Source of the DNA: Maricaulaceae bacterium EIL42A08
GTDB lineage: Bacteria > Pseudomonadota > Alphaproteobacteria > Caulobacterales > Maricaulaceae
NCBI GenBank assembly: GCA_024178355.1
Contig: JAMZNZ010000003.1
Coordinates: forward strand, 1 to 64,000
Direction of reading: 5' to 3'
DNA length: 64,000 nt
Part shown: one piece after another, positions 40,401 through 55,400 of the stretch
How positions within the stretch are numbered: the stretch's first letter is position 1
Layout of the letters: the number at the start of each line of letters is the position of its first letter
Notes under the pieces: generated by a model
What the model was told of the DNA's origin: nothing
The model's database searches: none
The model's input: the letters and a program-made list of their open reading frames with translations, nothing else
Program-made: the position numbers and the translations under genes

Positions 40401-43400
40401 GAACCTGACAGCATGGATCACCCGGACAAGCCGGGTGATGACAGTTGAGCAGAGATTTAAACCCCCGCTGCGGTGCAGTGGGGGTTTTTATTCGCCTGTA
40501 TGCGTTCACTTTTCCCCGGTTTTATCGATTGCCCCAACTTAGGGGGCTGCGGCAAACAACCGCTTATTTTTTTGCGCCAATTCCGGGCCAATGGCTGTAG
40601 AATCAGAAAATTGGTGCGGACTTTCGGCACGGGGACAATTTGGGTATTATCTTAAGAAAAATCAGATGATTGCAGGCATCAGCCTGCTGGCCATGGTGGC
40701 TGGGGCACCAGCTTTGGCCGACGACCACGATCCGGCATCCACCGCAGAACTGGAAGCGCGCATCGAGCAGCTTGAGGCGACCAATGCCCAGCTGATCGAA
40801 ATCCTGCGCGCCCAGGGCCTTCTGCCGGGCTCTGAAGGTGCGGCTCAGGCTCCGGCACCAGCGGCACCGGCAGCCCCGGTTCACACCGCACCGCATCAGG
40901 GTGTCCACACCACCGATGGCCACCACGCGATGCACGATGATGAGTGGCACAACAATCTCGTCGGCGTCAGCCCGAACTATGGCTACCGCATTCTTGACCA
41001 CGCTGAGGGCGTGAACCGTCGCGAGCTGACCATTCTGCAGGCCATGCAGAACGGTGAGCTGGATCGTCGCGTGACCCTGTCGGGTGCCATCACCGCGATT
41101 GCCGATTATCAGGAGAGCAACTCCAACACCAAGTTCAGCTGGCTGATGCGTCACCCGACGTCGAACAACCAGATTGGCGAAACCGTATCGGAAATGGTGG
41201 TTCACTCGGCTCAGCTGGCGACCACGGCGCGCCTGACCGACGACATCACCACCTATGTGGAATTCCTGTACAATCCGCAGCAGAGCTTTGGTCAGGGCAC
41301 GATCACCGATCTGAACCGCAACCAGGTTCAGGTCCGCAAGGCGTTCGTGATGTGGGGCAATCTTGATGAGCGCCCGGTCTATGTCGCGCTGGGCAAGATG
41401 GACACTCCGTTTGGTCTTCAGGATACGGTTAGCCCGTTCACCAACTCCACCAGCTGGCACGCTTTCGCCGGTCTCGCCTATGGCGGCATGGTTGGATATT
41501 ACGATAATGGCTTCCACCTGCGCGCCATGGCGATCCAGGGCGGGGCGCAGTTCCGCTCCCACAATGTTCCGGTGGAAGGCACCAGCGTGCCGTCACGCCT
41601 GAATAACTTCGCTGTCGATGCCAGCTACACCGCCCAGCTGGCCAATGGCCATGCCACCGTCGGGGCCAGCTACACCCACGGCAGCCCGTACTGCCAGGAT
41701 TATCCGGTCTTCCACTTCAACCCGTGCCAGGACAACAACCCGGCCTGGGCCATCTATGCCCAGGGCCATATCGGCGCGTTTGAATTCCTTGGTGAGTATG
41801 CCGAGACGACCGAAGTCTGGCCGGGTACGGCGTCGCCAGCTCCGCAATTTGCGGCGTTTGAAGCGGTGGCCCCTGAGGCCTTCACCCTGGGTGCGCGCTA
41901 CTGGATGGCCCATCGCAACGCGGATGATCTGGCGCTGTCGTTTGAGTTCAGCCGCTATAATTCTGGTGATGAGGGCTCCCCGTGGGAACGTCAGGACCAG
42001 TGGGTGCTCGGCGCGTCCTACTTCGTGACGCCGTCGGTCAACCTGTTCGGCGAAGTCATCCACGCCAATGGCTGGGTGCCGCTGAACTTCCTGTCTGGGG
42101 GCAACCTGCCGGGCGGCGCGGCCTGGTCTGAGTTTGATGCCACCACGAACGCCATCGTCGTGGGTGCGCAGGCCGCCTTCTAGGGGCTACGCCAAAGCCT
42201 GAAACAAGAAACCCCGCCGGAGCAATCTGGCGGGGTTTTTTGCGCGGTTACGCGCCGATGCAGCCTTTTTCGCGCATCGCCCGAATGATGCACCCGCGGC
42301 TGTCCTGCGCTTCATTCCAGCGCTCCAGCCTGGTCATGTATTGAGGCCGCAGGCCCTGCCGACGCCGTTCAAGAGCACCGATCTCCCCCTCGAGTCGGCG
42401 AATTTCTGATCTGTTTGGAAAATAATCTGCGGCCGCCTGAGCTGCGCTCAGCACAATCTCATGGGGCTTGGGCGGCTTGGGTCGACCGGCATTGTCACGC
42501 CTGACAGGACCAGGAAGACTGGGCAACGGCGTCTGGTTTCTCAGCCGCCTGATCTCCGCCCGGTTGTTAGCGATCTCAATTTCGATGCGCCGGATTTGCG
42601 CTTCAAGACTTTGCTTAAGCCGTTGGTCTTCACGGATATTGCTTTCAGCCCGCTCACGCTTTTCTCGCAGTTCTTCACAGCTAAACTGCGTCATCAGACT
42701 CAAGTTGCATCGCACCATTTGCATCCTCCATAGTGGAGGTGAAGATAAACGTTCGCGTCAGGGGGGAGGATAAATGAGGTTTGGAATACTCATCGTTGGC
42801 GCGCTCTCCTTGACGCTTGTTCCAGGTTGTAGCGAGCCAACACCGCGCGAGACTGTACGCCTGGAGTTTCCTGACCCCATGGAGTGTCTGATGGAATACT
42901 CTGATGGGACAGACGGTGATTATTCTGACGAAGTTGAAGCGCTTGCGGCAGCCATTGACCGGGGCGATCCTGAGGCGATGCTATGTAGCCTCGCGATGGA
43001 TAATGGACGTGATACGCCATATGCCAACTTTGGAATGCTCTACCGGTATTATCGGGCCACGGGCCGGGAGCCGGAGCGTCTGAACAGCTATCTGGTCGAT
43101 TTTGACCGGGAAACACTGTCCTATCAGCTCATGAATTTACATGATTTCAGCCCCGAACTCACAATGTTCGAAACCGACTTTTTCGGTTGCCGAAAATACG
43201 ACCCTGTCGCACTGGAGCTTCTCATGCGTGTGGAACCCGGCGAGGATATGCGCTGCCTGCCGCCGCGCTGGTGGTTGCGCGATCTTTGGCATTTTTGGGG
43301 CCCACGCGATTAGCCTACCCAGCCTCTTTCATGGCCTCGTCTGCGGTGTTTACCGGGCCCTTGGTGGTTGCGCCCGTCTCACCCTCCAGCATGCGCAGCT

Positions 43401-46400
43401 TTTCCTGGGTGGCGTCGATGACGCGGGTGATCTCGTCGGTGGACTTCGAGGACCGGTCGGCGAGCTCGCGCACTTCGCTGGCGACAACGGCAAAGCCAGC
43501 ACCCTGCTGACCGGCGTGAGCCGCTTCGATGCTGGCGTTGAGCGAGAGCAGGTTGGTCTGCTCTGAGATGTCACCCAGACGGCTTGCCAGATTGCTGACC
43601 TCATCAAGCACATCACCGATGATGCGCCGGGTCTCCTCAATGGAGCGGCGGCGCTCGGTCACGTCATTGCCAAAAAAGGTGAAGCGATCAATCGCGCCAG
43701 AAACGCTGCGGATCACCTGAACCGCACCGGACACCCACGCCTCGCCCTCGCTACCCACAAGGTGGAGCTCAGCATCAACGGCTTCATCACGCTTTAATCG
43801 CTCGATCCGCTCGTCTCCGATCAGGGCGCGCATGGACAGCTGGTCGTTGGCGCAGACCGTGCGCGCAACAATCTCCTCAAACACCGCATTGCTTTCGGTC
43901 AGGTGGCCGTCCGCATCCCATTCGATCGCAGCATTCGAGCTCAGAATCGCGGCCATGCGGGCTTCATACTCGCTGGCTTTTTGTTTCACCTCGGTGATGT
44001 TGGCCTGGATGGAGATAAAGCGGATGATCTCGCCCTGATCGTTCGTGACCGGGTTGATGGATAGGGAAATCCAGTAGGGCTCGCCGGTCTTGGTGTAGTT
44101 CAGGATCTCATCATAGAAGGGCTCACCGGCGGCCAGCTTCTGGCCGATGCGGCGGCGGGTGTCAGGATCGGTGTCCGGCCCCTGCAACAGGTCGCCTGGC
44201 TTTTTGCCTGTGGCGTCTTGCATGGAATAGCCGGTCAGTTTTTCAAAGCCCGGGTTCACATATTCGATCAGGCCATCGCGCCCGGTGATGATCACCGAGT
44301 TGTCGGTACCGTCAGCCACCAGCGACAACAGCTTGAACTGGTCGCGGCGGCGCACTTCCTCGTCCACGTCTCGCACAAAAGCGGTGTAGGAAATCTCGCC
44401 ATCAACCTCGACCTTGGACAGGGAGAGGTCACCCCAGACCTGCTCGCCATCCTTGCGCTCAATCTTCACCTCGCGCGAGCTGCCAACGATCTTGTCCTTG
44501 CCAGTGGTGCGGTTGGCGTTGACCCAGTCATCATGGTTGGCCCGCATATGGTGGGGCACCAGAAGCTTGACGTTCTGGCCGATCACCTCGTCAGCTGAAT
44601 AGCCCCAGAACACCTCCGCCGCCGTGTTGAAGAAGGTGACATTGTTGTCCTTGTCGATGGTCACCACCGGATCAATCGCCTGGGACAGGGTCTGGACCAT
44701 GGTTTCCCGGCTGCGTCGCTCCGCGGTGATGTCTTTGACAAAGGCGGTGTAGGTGATCTTCTCGCCAATCTTGACCTGGGACAGGGACAGATTGGTCCAG
44801 ATGCGCTCGCCATCCTTGCGCTCGATCTGAACATCGCGGGACGTGCCAACGATCTTGTTCTGGCCGGTGGTGCGGTGAGCGTTGACCCATTCGTCATGGC
44901 CGTGGCGCATTTCGCTGGGCACCAGGATTTTGACGTTCTGGCCAATCACCTCCTCAGAGTCATAGCCCCACAGCTTTTCGGCCGAGGCGTTAAAATAGGT
45001 GATGTGATTGGTCTCATCGATGGAAATGACAGCGTCCATCGCCTGATCAAGGATTTGGCGCGTTTGCTCACGGGCTTCGCGCTCAGCGGTCACATCCTTG
45101 ACGCAGGCGGTGTAGTAAAGCTTGCCGCCCGCCTTCACCTGAGACAGGGACAGATTCACCCAGACCACTGAACCGTCAGCGCGCTCCATCTCGATATCGC
45201 GGGAGGTGCCAACGATCTTGTCCTGGCCGGTTGTGCGGTGAGCGTTGACGAAGCCATCATGCTTGTCCTGCATCGCCTTGGGGACCAGAACCTTCACATT
45301 CTTGCCCATCACGTCGGCGGCCCGGTGACCCCAGAGCCGTTCAGCGGCCGCGTTGAAAAAGACAATGCGATTGGCCTGATCAATCGTGATCACCGCATCA
45401 ATGCATTGTTCGAGCGCCTGACGTTCAAGAGACTTGCCCAGAAGCTTCATTTTGACCCCGCCCGGAATATCCGTATTCAGTACACCGTTCACTGATCGCG
45501 GTTGATGAAGGGTTTGGGTCTGCGCTAAACAAAAAACCCCCGCCGGATCACTCCGACGGGGGCTTTTTTGATCTTACAGCGCCGTAGCGCTGCAGGACGG
45601 CTTCAGACTTTAGTCTTCAGCGTCGCCGGTGATCTCTTCGCCAGTTTCCTGGTCGACCATTTTCATGGCCAGCTTGACCTTGCCGCGGTCGTCAAAGCCG
45701 AGGAGTTTCACCCAGACTTCCTGACCTTCGGAGACGACGTCAGACGGGTGGTTCACGCGCTCATTCTTCATCTGAGACACGTGCACCAGGCCGTCTTTCG
45801 GGCCGAAGAAGTTCACGAAGGCACCAAAGTCGACAACCTTCACGACCTTGCCTTTGTAGATCACGCCCACTTCCGGCTCAGCCGTCAGCGAGTGGACCCA
45901 GTCCATGGCCGCCTTGATCGCGCCTGCGTCCACGGCGGAGAACTTGATCAGGCCGTCATCGTTGACGTCCAGCTTGGCGCCGGTCTCTTCAACGATCTGA
46001 CGGATGACCTTGCCACCGGACCCGATCACGTCGCGGATCTTGTCGGTCGGGATCTGCATGGTCTCGATCTTCGGGGCGTGCTCAGCCAGGCCGGTACGCG
46101 AAGAATCAAGGGCCTTGTTCATCTCGCCCAGGATGTGCATGCGCCCACCCTTAGCCTGATCCAGGGCCGTCTGCATGATGTCCTTGGTGATACCGGCGAT
46201 CTTGATGTCCATCTGAAGCGAGGTGATGCCCTCTTCAGTACCGGCCACCTTAAAGTCCATGTCGCCCAGGTGATCTTCATCACCCAGGATGTCGGACAGA
46301 ACTGCCACGCCTTCAGGATCCTTGATCAGACCCATGGCGATGCCGGACACCGGACGCTTGATCGGAACACCGGCATCCATCAGTGCCAGCGCGCCACCAC

Positions 46401-49400
46401 ACACGGTCGCCATGGAGGACGAGCCGTTGGACTCGGTGATCTCCGAGACCAGACGCACGGTGTACGGGAATTCTTCAGCGTTCGGCATGACGGCATTGAG
46501 AGCACGCCAGGCCAGCTTGCCGTGACCGATTTCGCGGCGGCCCGGAGCCAGGCGGAAGCTGGTTTCACCGACCGAGTAGGGCGGGAAGTTATAGTGCAGC
46601 AGGAAGCGCTCTTTATAGGTGCCGGTCAGGGCGTCGATGAATTGCTCATCTTCGCCGGTGCCGAGCGTAACCACAGCCAGGGCCTGGGTTTCACCGCGGG
46701 TGAACAGGGCTGATCCGTGGGTGCGCGGCAGCACGGTGGCTTCCGACACGATGTCGCGAACCTCATCGAGCTTGCGGCCATCGATACGCTTGCCGGTCTT
46801 GATGATGCCGCCGCGAACCACGCTGGCCTCAACGCCCTTCAGGACGTCTTTGAGCACGGACGGCTCAACGCCATCGGGGTTTTCTTCGGTGGCGGCCATC
46901 GCTTCAACAGCCTTGGCCTTCGCCTCGGCAACCGCAGCCTGACGCTCGGTCTTGTTGGTGATGGTGTAAGCCTTGGCGATATCGTCGCCAACCAGCTTGG
47001 TGACTGCAGCTTCGATCGCGGAGTTGTCTTCCGGGGTGAAGTCCCACGGATCCTTCGCGGCCTTTTCAGCCAGGCGGATGATCATGTCGATGACCGGCTG
47101 GAAGGCCTCGTGGCCTGCCATCACGGCACCGAGCATCACCTCTTCAGATAGCTCTTTGGCTTCTGATTCCACCATCATCACCGCATCGGCGGTACCGGCA
47201 ACGACCAGGTCGAGATCAAGCTCGTCCATCTGGTCCACAGCCGGGTTGATGACATACTCGCCATCCTTGTAGCCCACGCGCGCAGCGCCAATGGGCCCGA
47301 GGAATGGCAGGCCGGACAGGCACAGCGCCGCAGAGGCACCCACCATGCCGACAATATCGGGATCGTTTTCCAGATCGTGGCTCAGCACGGTGAGCATGAT
47401 CTGGGTGTCGTTCTTAAAGCCCTTCGGGAAGAGCGGACGGATCGGACGGTCAATCAGGCGAGAGGTCAGCGTTTCCTTGTCGGTCGGACGCCCTTCGCGC
47501 TTGAAATAGCCACCGGGGATCTTGCCGGCAGCAAAATACTTTTCCTGGTAGTTCACGGTCAGGGGGAAGAAGTCCATCCCCGGCTTGACCTCTTTTTGTG
47601 CAACCGCCGTCGCGAGCACGGTGGTCTCGCCATAGGTGGCGAGCACTGCGCCGTCTGCCTGGCGCGCCATGCGGCCGGTTTCGAGGGTCAGCGTACGGCC
47701 GGCCCATTCAATCGTTTCGGTTTGGATATCGAACATGTGTTTCTTTTCGTCTTGCGTTCAGCGCCGCCGGATTGCGTGCGCCAGATAAGCAAAACGCCGA
47801 CCCCATCGCAGGGCCGGCGTTCTGATCGGTCGCGCCCTAGCGGCGCAGGCCGAGTTTTTGGACCACGTCCTTGTAGCGGCCTTCGTCTTTGGCCTTGAGA
47901 TAATCAAGGAGACGACGGCGCTGGGAAACCATCTTCAGAAGGCCCCGGCGGGAGTGGTTGTCTTTCTTGTGGCTCTTGAAGTGCTCGGTCAGATTCACGA
48001 TCCGCTCGGTGAGCACTGCAATTTGAACTTCTGGAGAGCCGGTGTCCGCGTTGCCACGGGCGTGCTCTTTGATCAGTTCGGCTTTACGTTCAGCCGTAAT
48101 CGACATCGTCTATCGGGCTCCTAATCCCATTGAAAGACACGCAGCGGGGAAAGCTTCCCTGCCCGTGCTTCGCCAATCGCAACGGCCCGGTCATCGCCCA
48201 TCGCCAGCACGGCCTTCGAATAATCCTTGTCCCCGATCACTCGGGGCTGGCGAAGGTCGCGAAGCTTAGAAGCTTGCCGGGGAGGCAGAACGACTGGCCG
48301 TCCCTGCCTCAGCTGAAAGGCTTCTCCATCGGTCACGGCTAGCGCCGGGATGTCGTCCAGCGCAGTCTCGACCGGGAGCAAGGCTTCCAGCGCGCGAGCC
48401 TTATGGACCAAATCCTCAAGCGCGGCAACCGTTATGGCATCATCTGTGGTGAACGGTCCCACCTGAGTTCGGCGCAGTGCCGCCACATGGCCTTCGGTGT
48501 GAAGCGCGTGGGCCAGATCGCGCGCGATCGAGCGCACATAGGCCCCCTTGCCGCAGCGCATCTCCAGAACGCACAAATCGTCCGACGGCATGTCCAGGAT
48601 GGTCAGGTCATCAATGCGCACTGGGCGGGCTTCCAGCTCCACGTCTTCACCGGCGCGGGCCAGATCATAGGCGCGCTCACCATCGACTTTGATGGCGGAG
48701 AATTTCGGCGGCACCTGCTCGATATCGCCAATGAACTGGGGCAGGGCGGCTTCAATGGCGTCGCGCGTCGGGCGCACATCGCTGGTGGCAACCACATCGC
48801 CTTCGGCGTCCTGGGTGGTTGTGCTCTCGCCCCAGCGGATCGTGAAGCGATAGGTTTTGCCCGCTTCCTGAGCAAAGGGCACCGTCTTGGTCGCTTCGCC
48901 AAAGGCAATCGGCAGAATGCCGGACGCCAAAGGGTCGAGCGTGCCGGCATGACCGGCCTTCTTGGCATTATAGAGCCAGCGGCATTTGCCCACGGCTTGG
49001 GTGGAGGTCATTTCCAGCGGCTTGTCGAGAACCAGCCAGCCATGGATTGGATCGCCCTTCTTGCGCCGACCCATCAGTCCTTATCCCCGTGATCAAGATC
49101 GCGCTTCACGCCGGGGCGGTCGAGGACTTCATCGATATGGGTGGCTTCGTCAAAGCGATCATCGGCCAGGAATTTCAGCTTTGGCGTGAATTTCAGGTCG
49201 ATCTGGCGCGCCAGCTCCTTTTGCAGGAAGCCGGCCGCGCGGTTCAGCGCTTCAGCCACGCGCTCCGGATCGCTTTGACCCAGCGCAGAGACAAAGACGG
49301 TGGCGTGGCGCAGGTCCGGGCTCATGCGCGCTTCAGACACGGTGACGGATGCACCGGTCAGCGCGCCATCGCGCAAATGACCTTCGCGGATGATGTCGGC

Positions 49401-52400
49401 CACGGCGCGGCGAACAAGCTCACCGGCGCGCAGCTGGCGTTGGGATTGGGCTTTCATGAAGACCTCTTTGGTTTCGAGCGGCCGGGTTCGGACCGGGGCG
49501 TTCGTGAAGGTCGGGCGGTGTACCTGTCCAACCTTTAATTTGCAAGCGGCTGGTTCGCGAAGGCACGCTCTGCGCTCCTTACCAAAAAAGGTGACGTCCA
49601 TTGTTTATCGCATATGCCGGTGTCGCGCTGGCCGCGTTCTCCCAGCAGCCCGTCAGCGCCCCGTCCTCTTTGGATGTCGCCACGGCCTACATGCAGGCCT
49701 ATTCGGATCTCGACCTTCAGGCCATGGGGCAGTGGCTCGATGAACAGACTGTGTTCGTTGATGAAACGTGGGCGCGCAATGGCAATTCCGAGCCCGAAAT
49801 TCATGTTGGCGAGGCTGCCTTTATGGCAGTCCTTGAAGACTTCATGGCCGAGTATGAGCCATTGGGCCTGAATTTTGAGTGGGACTATGTTTTCGAAAGC
49901 AACGACCGCGTGGTGTTCTCAGGGTGGGTGAATTCCCGCTATGCCACCGAAGACCCTGACCAACTCTTTCAATGGCGCGCCCGTCAGGTGACAGTGCTGA
50001 CGGTAAGCGAGGGGCAGATTACCCACCATCGCGATTTTGTCGCTTACGAAACGCCTGAGCAGGGCCTGGTGCCGTCGCAATAGCGCCCTTGGTCGCTTAA
50101 GATCACGTTGGCGAGACAAATCTCTTCATAAGGCTTATGGCTTTGACCTAGGTGGCCTGGTGCGCAGTCAGATGGTCTCATCAAGGCTGGTACGCGGCTG
50201 GCCGACTATGCTTGCTTGACGCGTCCAGCTTGGCTTCCATTGCCCGTGAGCCGTCCCGTCAAGTCGAGCGGTTGAAGCTCCCGAGAGAGCTAGGGCAACA
50301 CCGCGTCGGCTGGCTCCGGAACCTCGACCTGCGCTGCACAGCCGGTCTCACCGGCCAGGACGCAGGCGTAGAAGCGGCGCATCGTCTCCTGCATGGCGTC
50401 AGGCGTGGTGTGCTGGATGCCGGGCAGGATGATGGAGTTGAAGTCGGCCATGCCGAACTCGGCATAGATGTCCGCGACCAGCGGCACGCGCTCCACCGTC
50501 GAGGCGCCAAGCGTGGCGTTGACCCACCGGGCCTGCTCACAGCTATAGCTGTCGGAGCGGAAGCCGTCGCAGGTGAAGGGTGGTTCCCTGACCGAGTCGT
50601 TCTCATCCGCACCACCCTGAAACAGAAGCATTGGCGTCGCGCGCAAGGCTTCGGCATCAAGCGTAAAGCCCGCGACGGCGGCCAGATCGCCGACCCCAAC
50701 CGGGTAGGTGAGGGTCTCGTCCTGATAGGTCTCAAGCGGCAGGATCGGCAGGCCGCCTACACCGCCTGCAACCACGGCCCGCACCCGATCGGGATGCATC
50801 ACCGTCATGCGGGTGGCAAAGTCGGCGGCGGCTGAAAAGCCCCAGAACAGCGCGTCCTCGGTCACCTCAATCCCGCTCTCGGCAAGCTTGGCCTGCGCGT
50901 CGTCCAACATGGCGAGTAGCTGCAGGTCAGGCCGGGCATAGCGGGAGTCGTCGTGGACCATGGCCGCGCGTGAAAGCGCATGGATGTAGAGATTGCTGTC
51001 CTAGGTCAGCGGACGCGGGAAGACCGGGGTCAGCATCGGTGTATTCAGGTGTCGACCAAAATCGAAATAGAGCTGCTCATTGCGGATCGCGGCCCAGTAT
51101 TCATGGGTCTCAAAGGGTGCACCCCAAAGTCCGTCATTATTGGGCTCCACAAGGATTGAGCTGCCCGCATCAACCGTGTCCGGCATGAACAGGAAGTAGG
51201 GCCAGTGGAAGCCCGCGTCCGGGTTGGCCTCAACCTTATACATGCGCCGGGGCTCAAGCGCGCCCTCAAAGACATGGGCTTCTGCGGTTGGACCGACAAG
51301 CTGGCTGACATGGTCGGGAACGTCCGAGCCGGGGTTTAACAATGAGACGCGTGCGCGCGGATCAAGGCCCTCGGCCTCTTGTGCGACGGCTCCGGTCGCG
51401 AGGACCAGGCCCGCAAGCGCTCCTACCCATAATCTCGCCATATCAAATCCTTGAACGGGGGGCTGAAATCAGTGAGTTGAGCTTACGGCGCCCGCGCGGA
51501 AAAGAATGCCGGTGGCGCTCCACCTTCCTGCGCTTGCTCCAAACCTGCGCCGCGCGCACCGGCGCGTTGTCCCTCTGATAGGTCTCAAGACTACGCCCAG
51601 ACATGCCTGGCTCTTGTCACTCATTCCGACCCTCTGCCTTACCGCGCAATACACTGTACGTTGTCCCCTTTTGAGCCCTCTTTTCTATATCCCGCCCTAT
51701 CCCAGGAGTTTTTGAATTGAATTCAATTCAAAACTGGATATAAAGGCTCCAACCTCAAACGCCGTGCCGCATAGGCCGCAGGTGGCAAAGACTGTGAACC
51801 CGTTACGGCGAACCCAGTACGGCCGCGCGCGACCCGCGATTGAACGAGGCAGTTAGCACAATGGCCAGTCCCGTTGCCGAAACAACGAAGCCGTCGAAAA
51901 AGGCATCGACCCGGGAGCGCCTGTTGGCGGCAACGCGCGCTGAGCTGATGGCGAGCGAAGGTGAGGCGGAGATGGGCGCGATTGCGCGTCGGGCCGGGAC
52001 CTCGGTGGGTCTCGCCTATCACCATTTCGGATCCAAGGCCGGATTGATAGCGGCGGTCGTGGAGGATTTTTACGCTCGCTATACCGAGACTGTGAACGCC
52101 CGGTTTGAGGGTGAAAGCTGGGCGGCGAGAGAGCGGGCGCGGTCCACAGCGCTGGTGGACTTCTTTCTGGATGATCCCTTCGCTCGCACGCTTCTGGGAC
52201 CTCTGGGGCGGTCACCGGAAGTGGTCAGTGCCGAAGCCAGCTGCATGGCGGCAATGATTGAGCTGGCAGCGCAAAATATCGCGGCGGGTCAGCAAAGCGG
52301 CGAGCTTGATCCCGCACTCGATCCGGCGCTGGCCGGCGGCTTTGTGCTTGGCGGGGTGCGTCAGAGCCTGACGCTCGCGCTGGCTCGAGACGCCCATCCT

Positions 52401-55400
52401 GACAGACAGACGCTCGCCGATGCCTGCTGGCAGCTGATCGCCCGCACGCTGGGCAGCCAGATTTAATTTCGACGGAGACCGCACCATGGCTCAGACCGAC
52501 CGCCTCATCCTGAAAGATCAAAACGCCCTCTACGAGGACATTGCCGGCACGCATAAAAAGCGTGCGATTGAAGGCATTGCGCCAGAAGCGGCGGATCTCG
52601 AAGCGCTGGACCGCGACGGCTATGTGATTGTGAAGGGGCTGCTGGACCCGGATCGGCTTGCCCGGGTCGCTGAGGCGACACGTGCGCTGCTGGGGCCGAC
52701 GGGGCGCAATAATTTTGAAGGCTTCAAAACCCAGCGTGCCTACGCCCTGCTCGCCAAGACCCGGGAGCTGGATATCCTGGCGGGTCATCCGCAAATCCTC
52801 GGGTTTCTTAAAGCCCGCCTGCATGATGAGCCGCTTCTGTCAGCCTTTCTGGCGATCAATATCTGCCCCGGCGAGGCGCAGCAGATCCCCCATCATGACG
52901 ATGGCTTCTACAAGGCACCGCGGCCCGGTCCGATGCTGGGCCTGTCGGTGATCTGGGCGCTGGATCCCTTTACGGTTGAGACCGGGGCGACCCGTGTCTG
53001 GCCGGGCAGCCATCTGTGGGACAATGACCGGATGCCCACCGATGACGATCCTTCGATCCAGGCGGTCATGGAGGCCGGTGACGCAATTGTCTTCAACGGT
53101 GGGCTCTGGCATGCAGGTGGAGCCAATCACACCGAGGATCGATACCGGTTGGCGGTGACTTCCCAATATTGCGCGCCCTGGCTGCGTACCCAGGAGAATA
53201 TGAGCCTGGCTGTTCCGCCCGAGACGGTGGCGCAGATGGCCGATCCGCTGCCGTCTCTGCTGGGTTACCAGATTCACCCGCCCTTCATGGGCCATGTGAA
53301 CGGCATGCATCCGCGCCGCCTTTTTGATGATGCGGGGTAAAGGAACAGATCAATCGGTAAATATAATTTCCCTTTTGTCTGTAATTATGTCATATACCCC
53401 CTCGCTACCGTTATTCTTTTTCGACCGACTGTCTCCGTTCTCGGCTTTTCAGTTTCTCGACCAGACTGACTAAGCCGGAGTCGCCGCATCCTGCGGGCGG
53501 CAAATATTTAAGGAGACCACGGATATGGCCACTGGCACCGTGAAATGGTTCAACCCCACCAAGGGTTTTGGTTTTATTCAGCCGGACGGCGGCAGCAAGG
53601 ATGTGTTCGTGCACATTACGGCTGTTCAGGCCGCAGGCCTGACCGAGCTGGCTGATAACCAGAAAGTGACGTTCGAGATTGAAGAAGGCCGCGACGGCCG
53701 TCAGTCCGCTACGGCACTTGAGCTTGCCTAAAGACGACGTGTGGCGGGGCGGGTCTATGGCCGGTCCCGCCATATTTTTATCTGGGACAGGAAGGGAGTC
53801 ATACCGATGACGAAAGACACTGACGAACCGGTCTTCAAGCCTGTGAAGCCCCAGGACAGGGCTGCGCGCACCCATGCCGCCGCGATGGAAATCATCGATG
53901 CGGAGGCTGACGCCCGTCAGTCCAAGACAGAGCGCCTGCGGGCGGCCCGGCTGAAGATGGAAGCTGAGCAGGGGCCGCCGGAACCGGCCACTAAGCCCCG
54001 CGCCACGCCTAAGCGGACCAAGTTCATCAAGGTTTAGCGGGTTAGCCTGGCGCGATACTCCGCCATCATGACGTCGGCGTTTTCGCCAAGCTCGTAAAGA
54101 TAGTCCCAGGAAAAAATCCCTGAGCTGTGCCCATCATCAAAGATGAGGCGCACGGCATAGCGTCCCACCGGTTCGGCTTGCGTGACAAGGACGTTTTCCT
54201 TGCCGCGTATCAGCTGCTTCTGGCTGGCGTGATGGCCCTGGACTTCAGCCGAGGGGCTTTCCACACGCAACAGCTCGAAGGGAATGGCGAAGGCTTCGCC
54301 ATCCTCAAACGCAATCTCCAGCGCCTTCGCGCTGCGTTTGAATGCCAGCTTGGTGGGCCAGACGGTACTCATGGGCCTTAAGCGTCGAGCTCGCGCGCTT
54401 CTTCAGGCAGCATGATCGGCACACCTTCGCGGATCGGGTAGGCAAGGCCAGCGGCCTTCGAGATCAGCTCATTGGCATCCCGGTCATAGGTCAGCGGCTC
54501 GCGCGTGACCGGACAGACAAGGATTTCCAGGAGCTTGGGATCAACGCCGCCGCCCTGGGCCTGAGATGGATTTTTTTCTGTATCGCTCATGGATGCCTAG
54601 GTAGGCGCTTATGGCCAAAACGTCCAGACACGCCATCTTGCCCCTAACATGCGCTCCGGTCAGCTCCTATATCGGGGTCAACGCCGGTAGCTTCGGACCC
54701 CCGCCATGCGCTTCATCGACAAATGCCTCCTGCTTGCGCTCGTTGCTTTCGCGGCCGCGTGCAGTCCGGGCGGTAATCGGGTCAATGACGAGCCGGTTTC
54801 CAGTCTGAACAATGCGGGCGAGCCTGCCGATGAGCCCGATCCGCGTCTTGAAGGTGAGTGGCGAGCCGTGCTGACCACCTCGGTGGAGCCGCGGCCGATG
54901 GATCTGACCATTACGCTTTCCGGTGCCGGGCCTGTTGTCACGCTGACATCTCCGGCCCAGGGCGGGGCGGTGATTGCCTTTGAACAGGTCCGCCTTGATG
55001 GCCCGCAAATTGGCTTTGCTACCCCGCTTGGTGCGCTGCGCTTTGAAGGCGCGCTGATCGACGACGATGCCATTACTGGCGAGGTGTATCAGGGCGGCTA
55101 TACGAGCGCACTGACCTGGACGCGGGTCACCGAAGCCCATGAATGAATATCTTTATGCCTCTGAACTTCATGAACTTCTAACCCCTTGAGCTTACGCCGC
55201 CACGATGCTTGTGGGAGGGCAAAGAGTGATGGGTGAAGCGCAACGGCTTGAGGCCCTTAGAAGCCTCAGCGTTCTCGATACCGAGCCTGAAAAGGGCTTT
55301 GACGATCTGACTCGGGCTGCGGCCCTGGCCATGGACACCAGGATCGCGCTGGTATCGCTCGTTGACGCGGAAAGACAGTGGTTCAAGGCAAGCTGCGGCC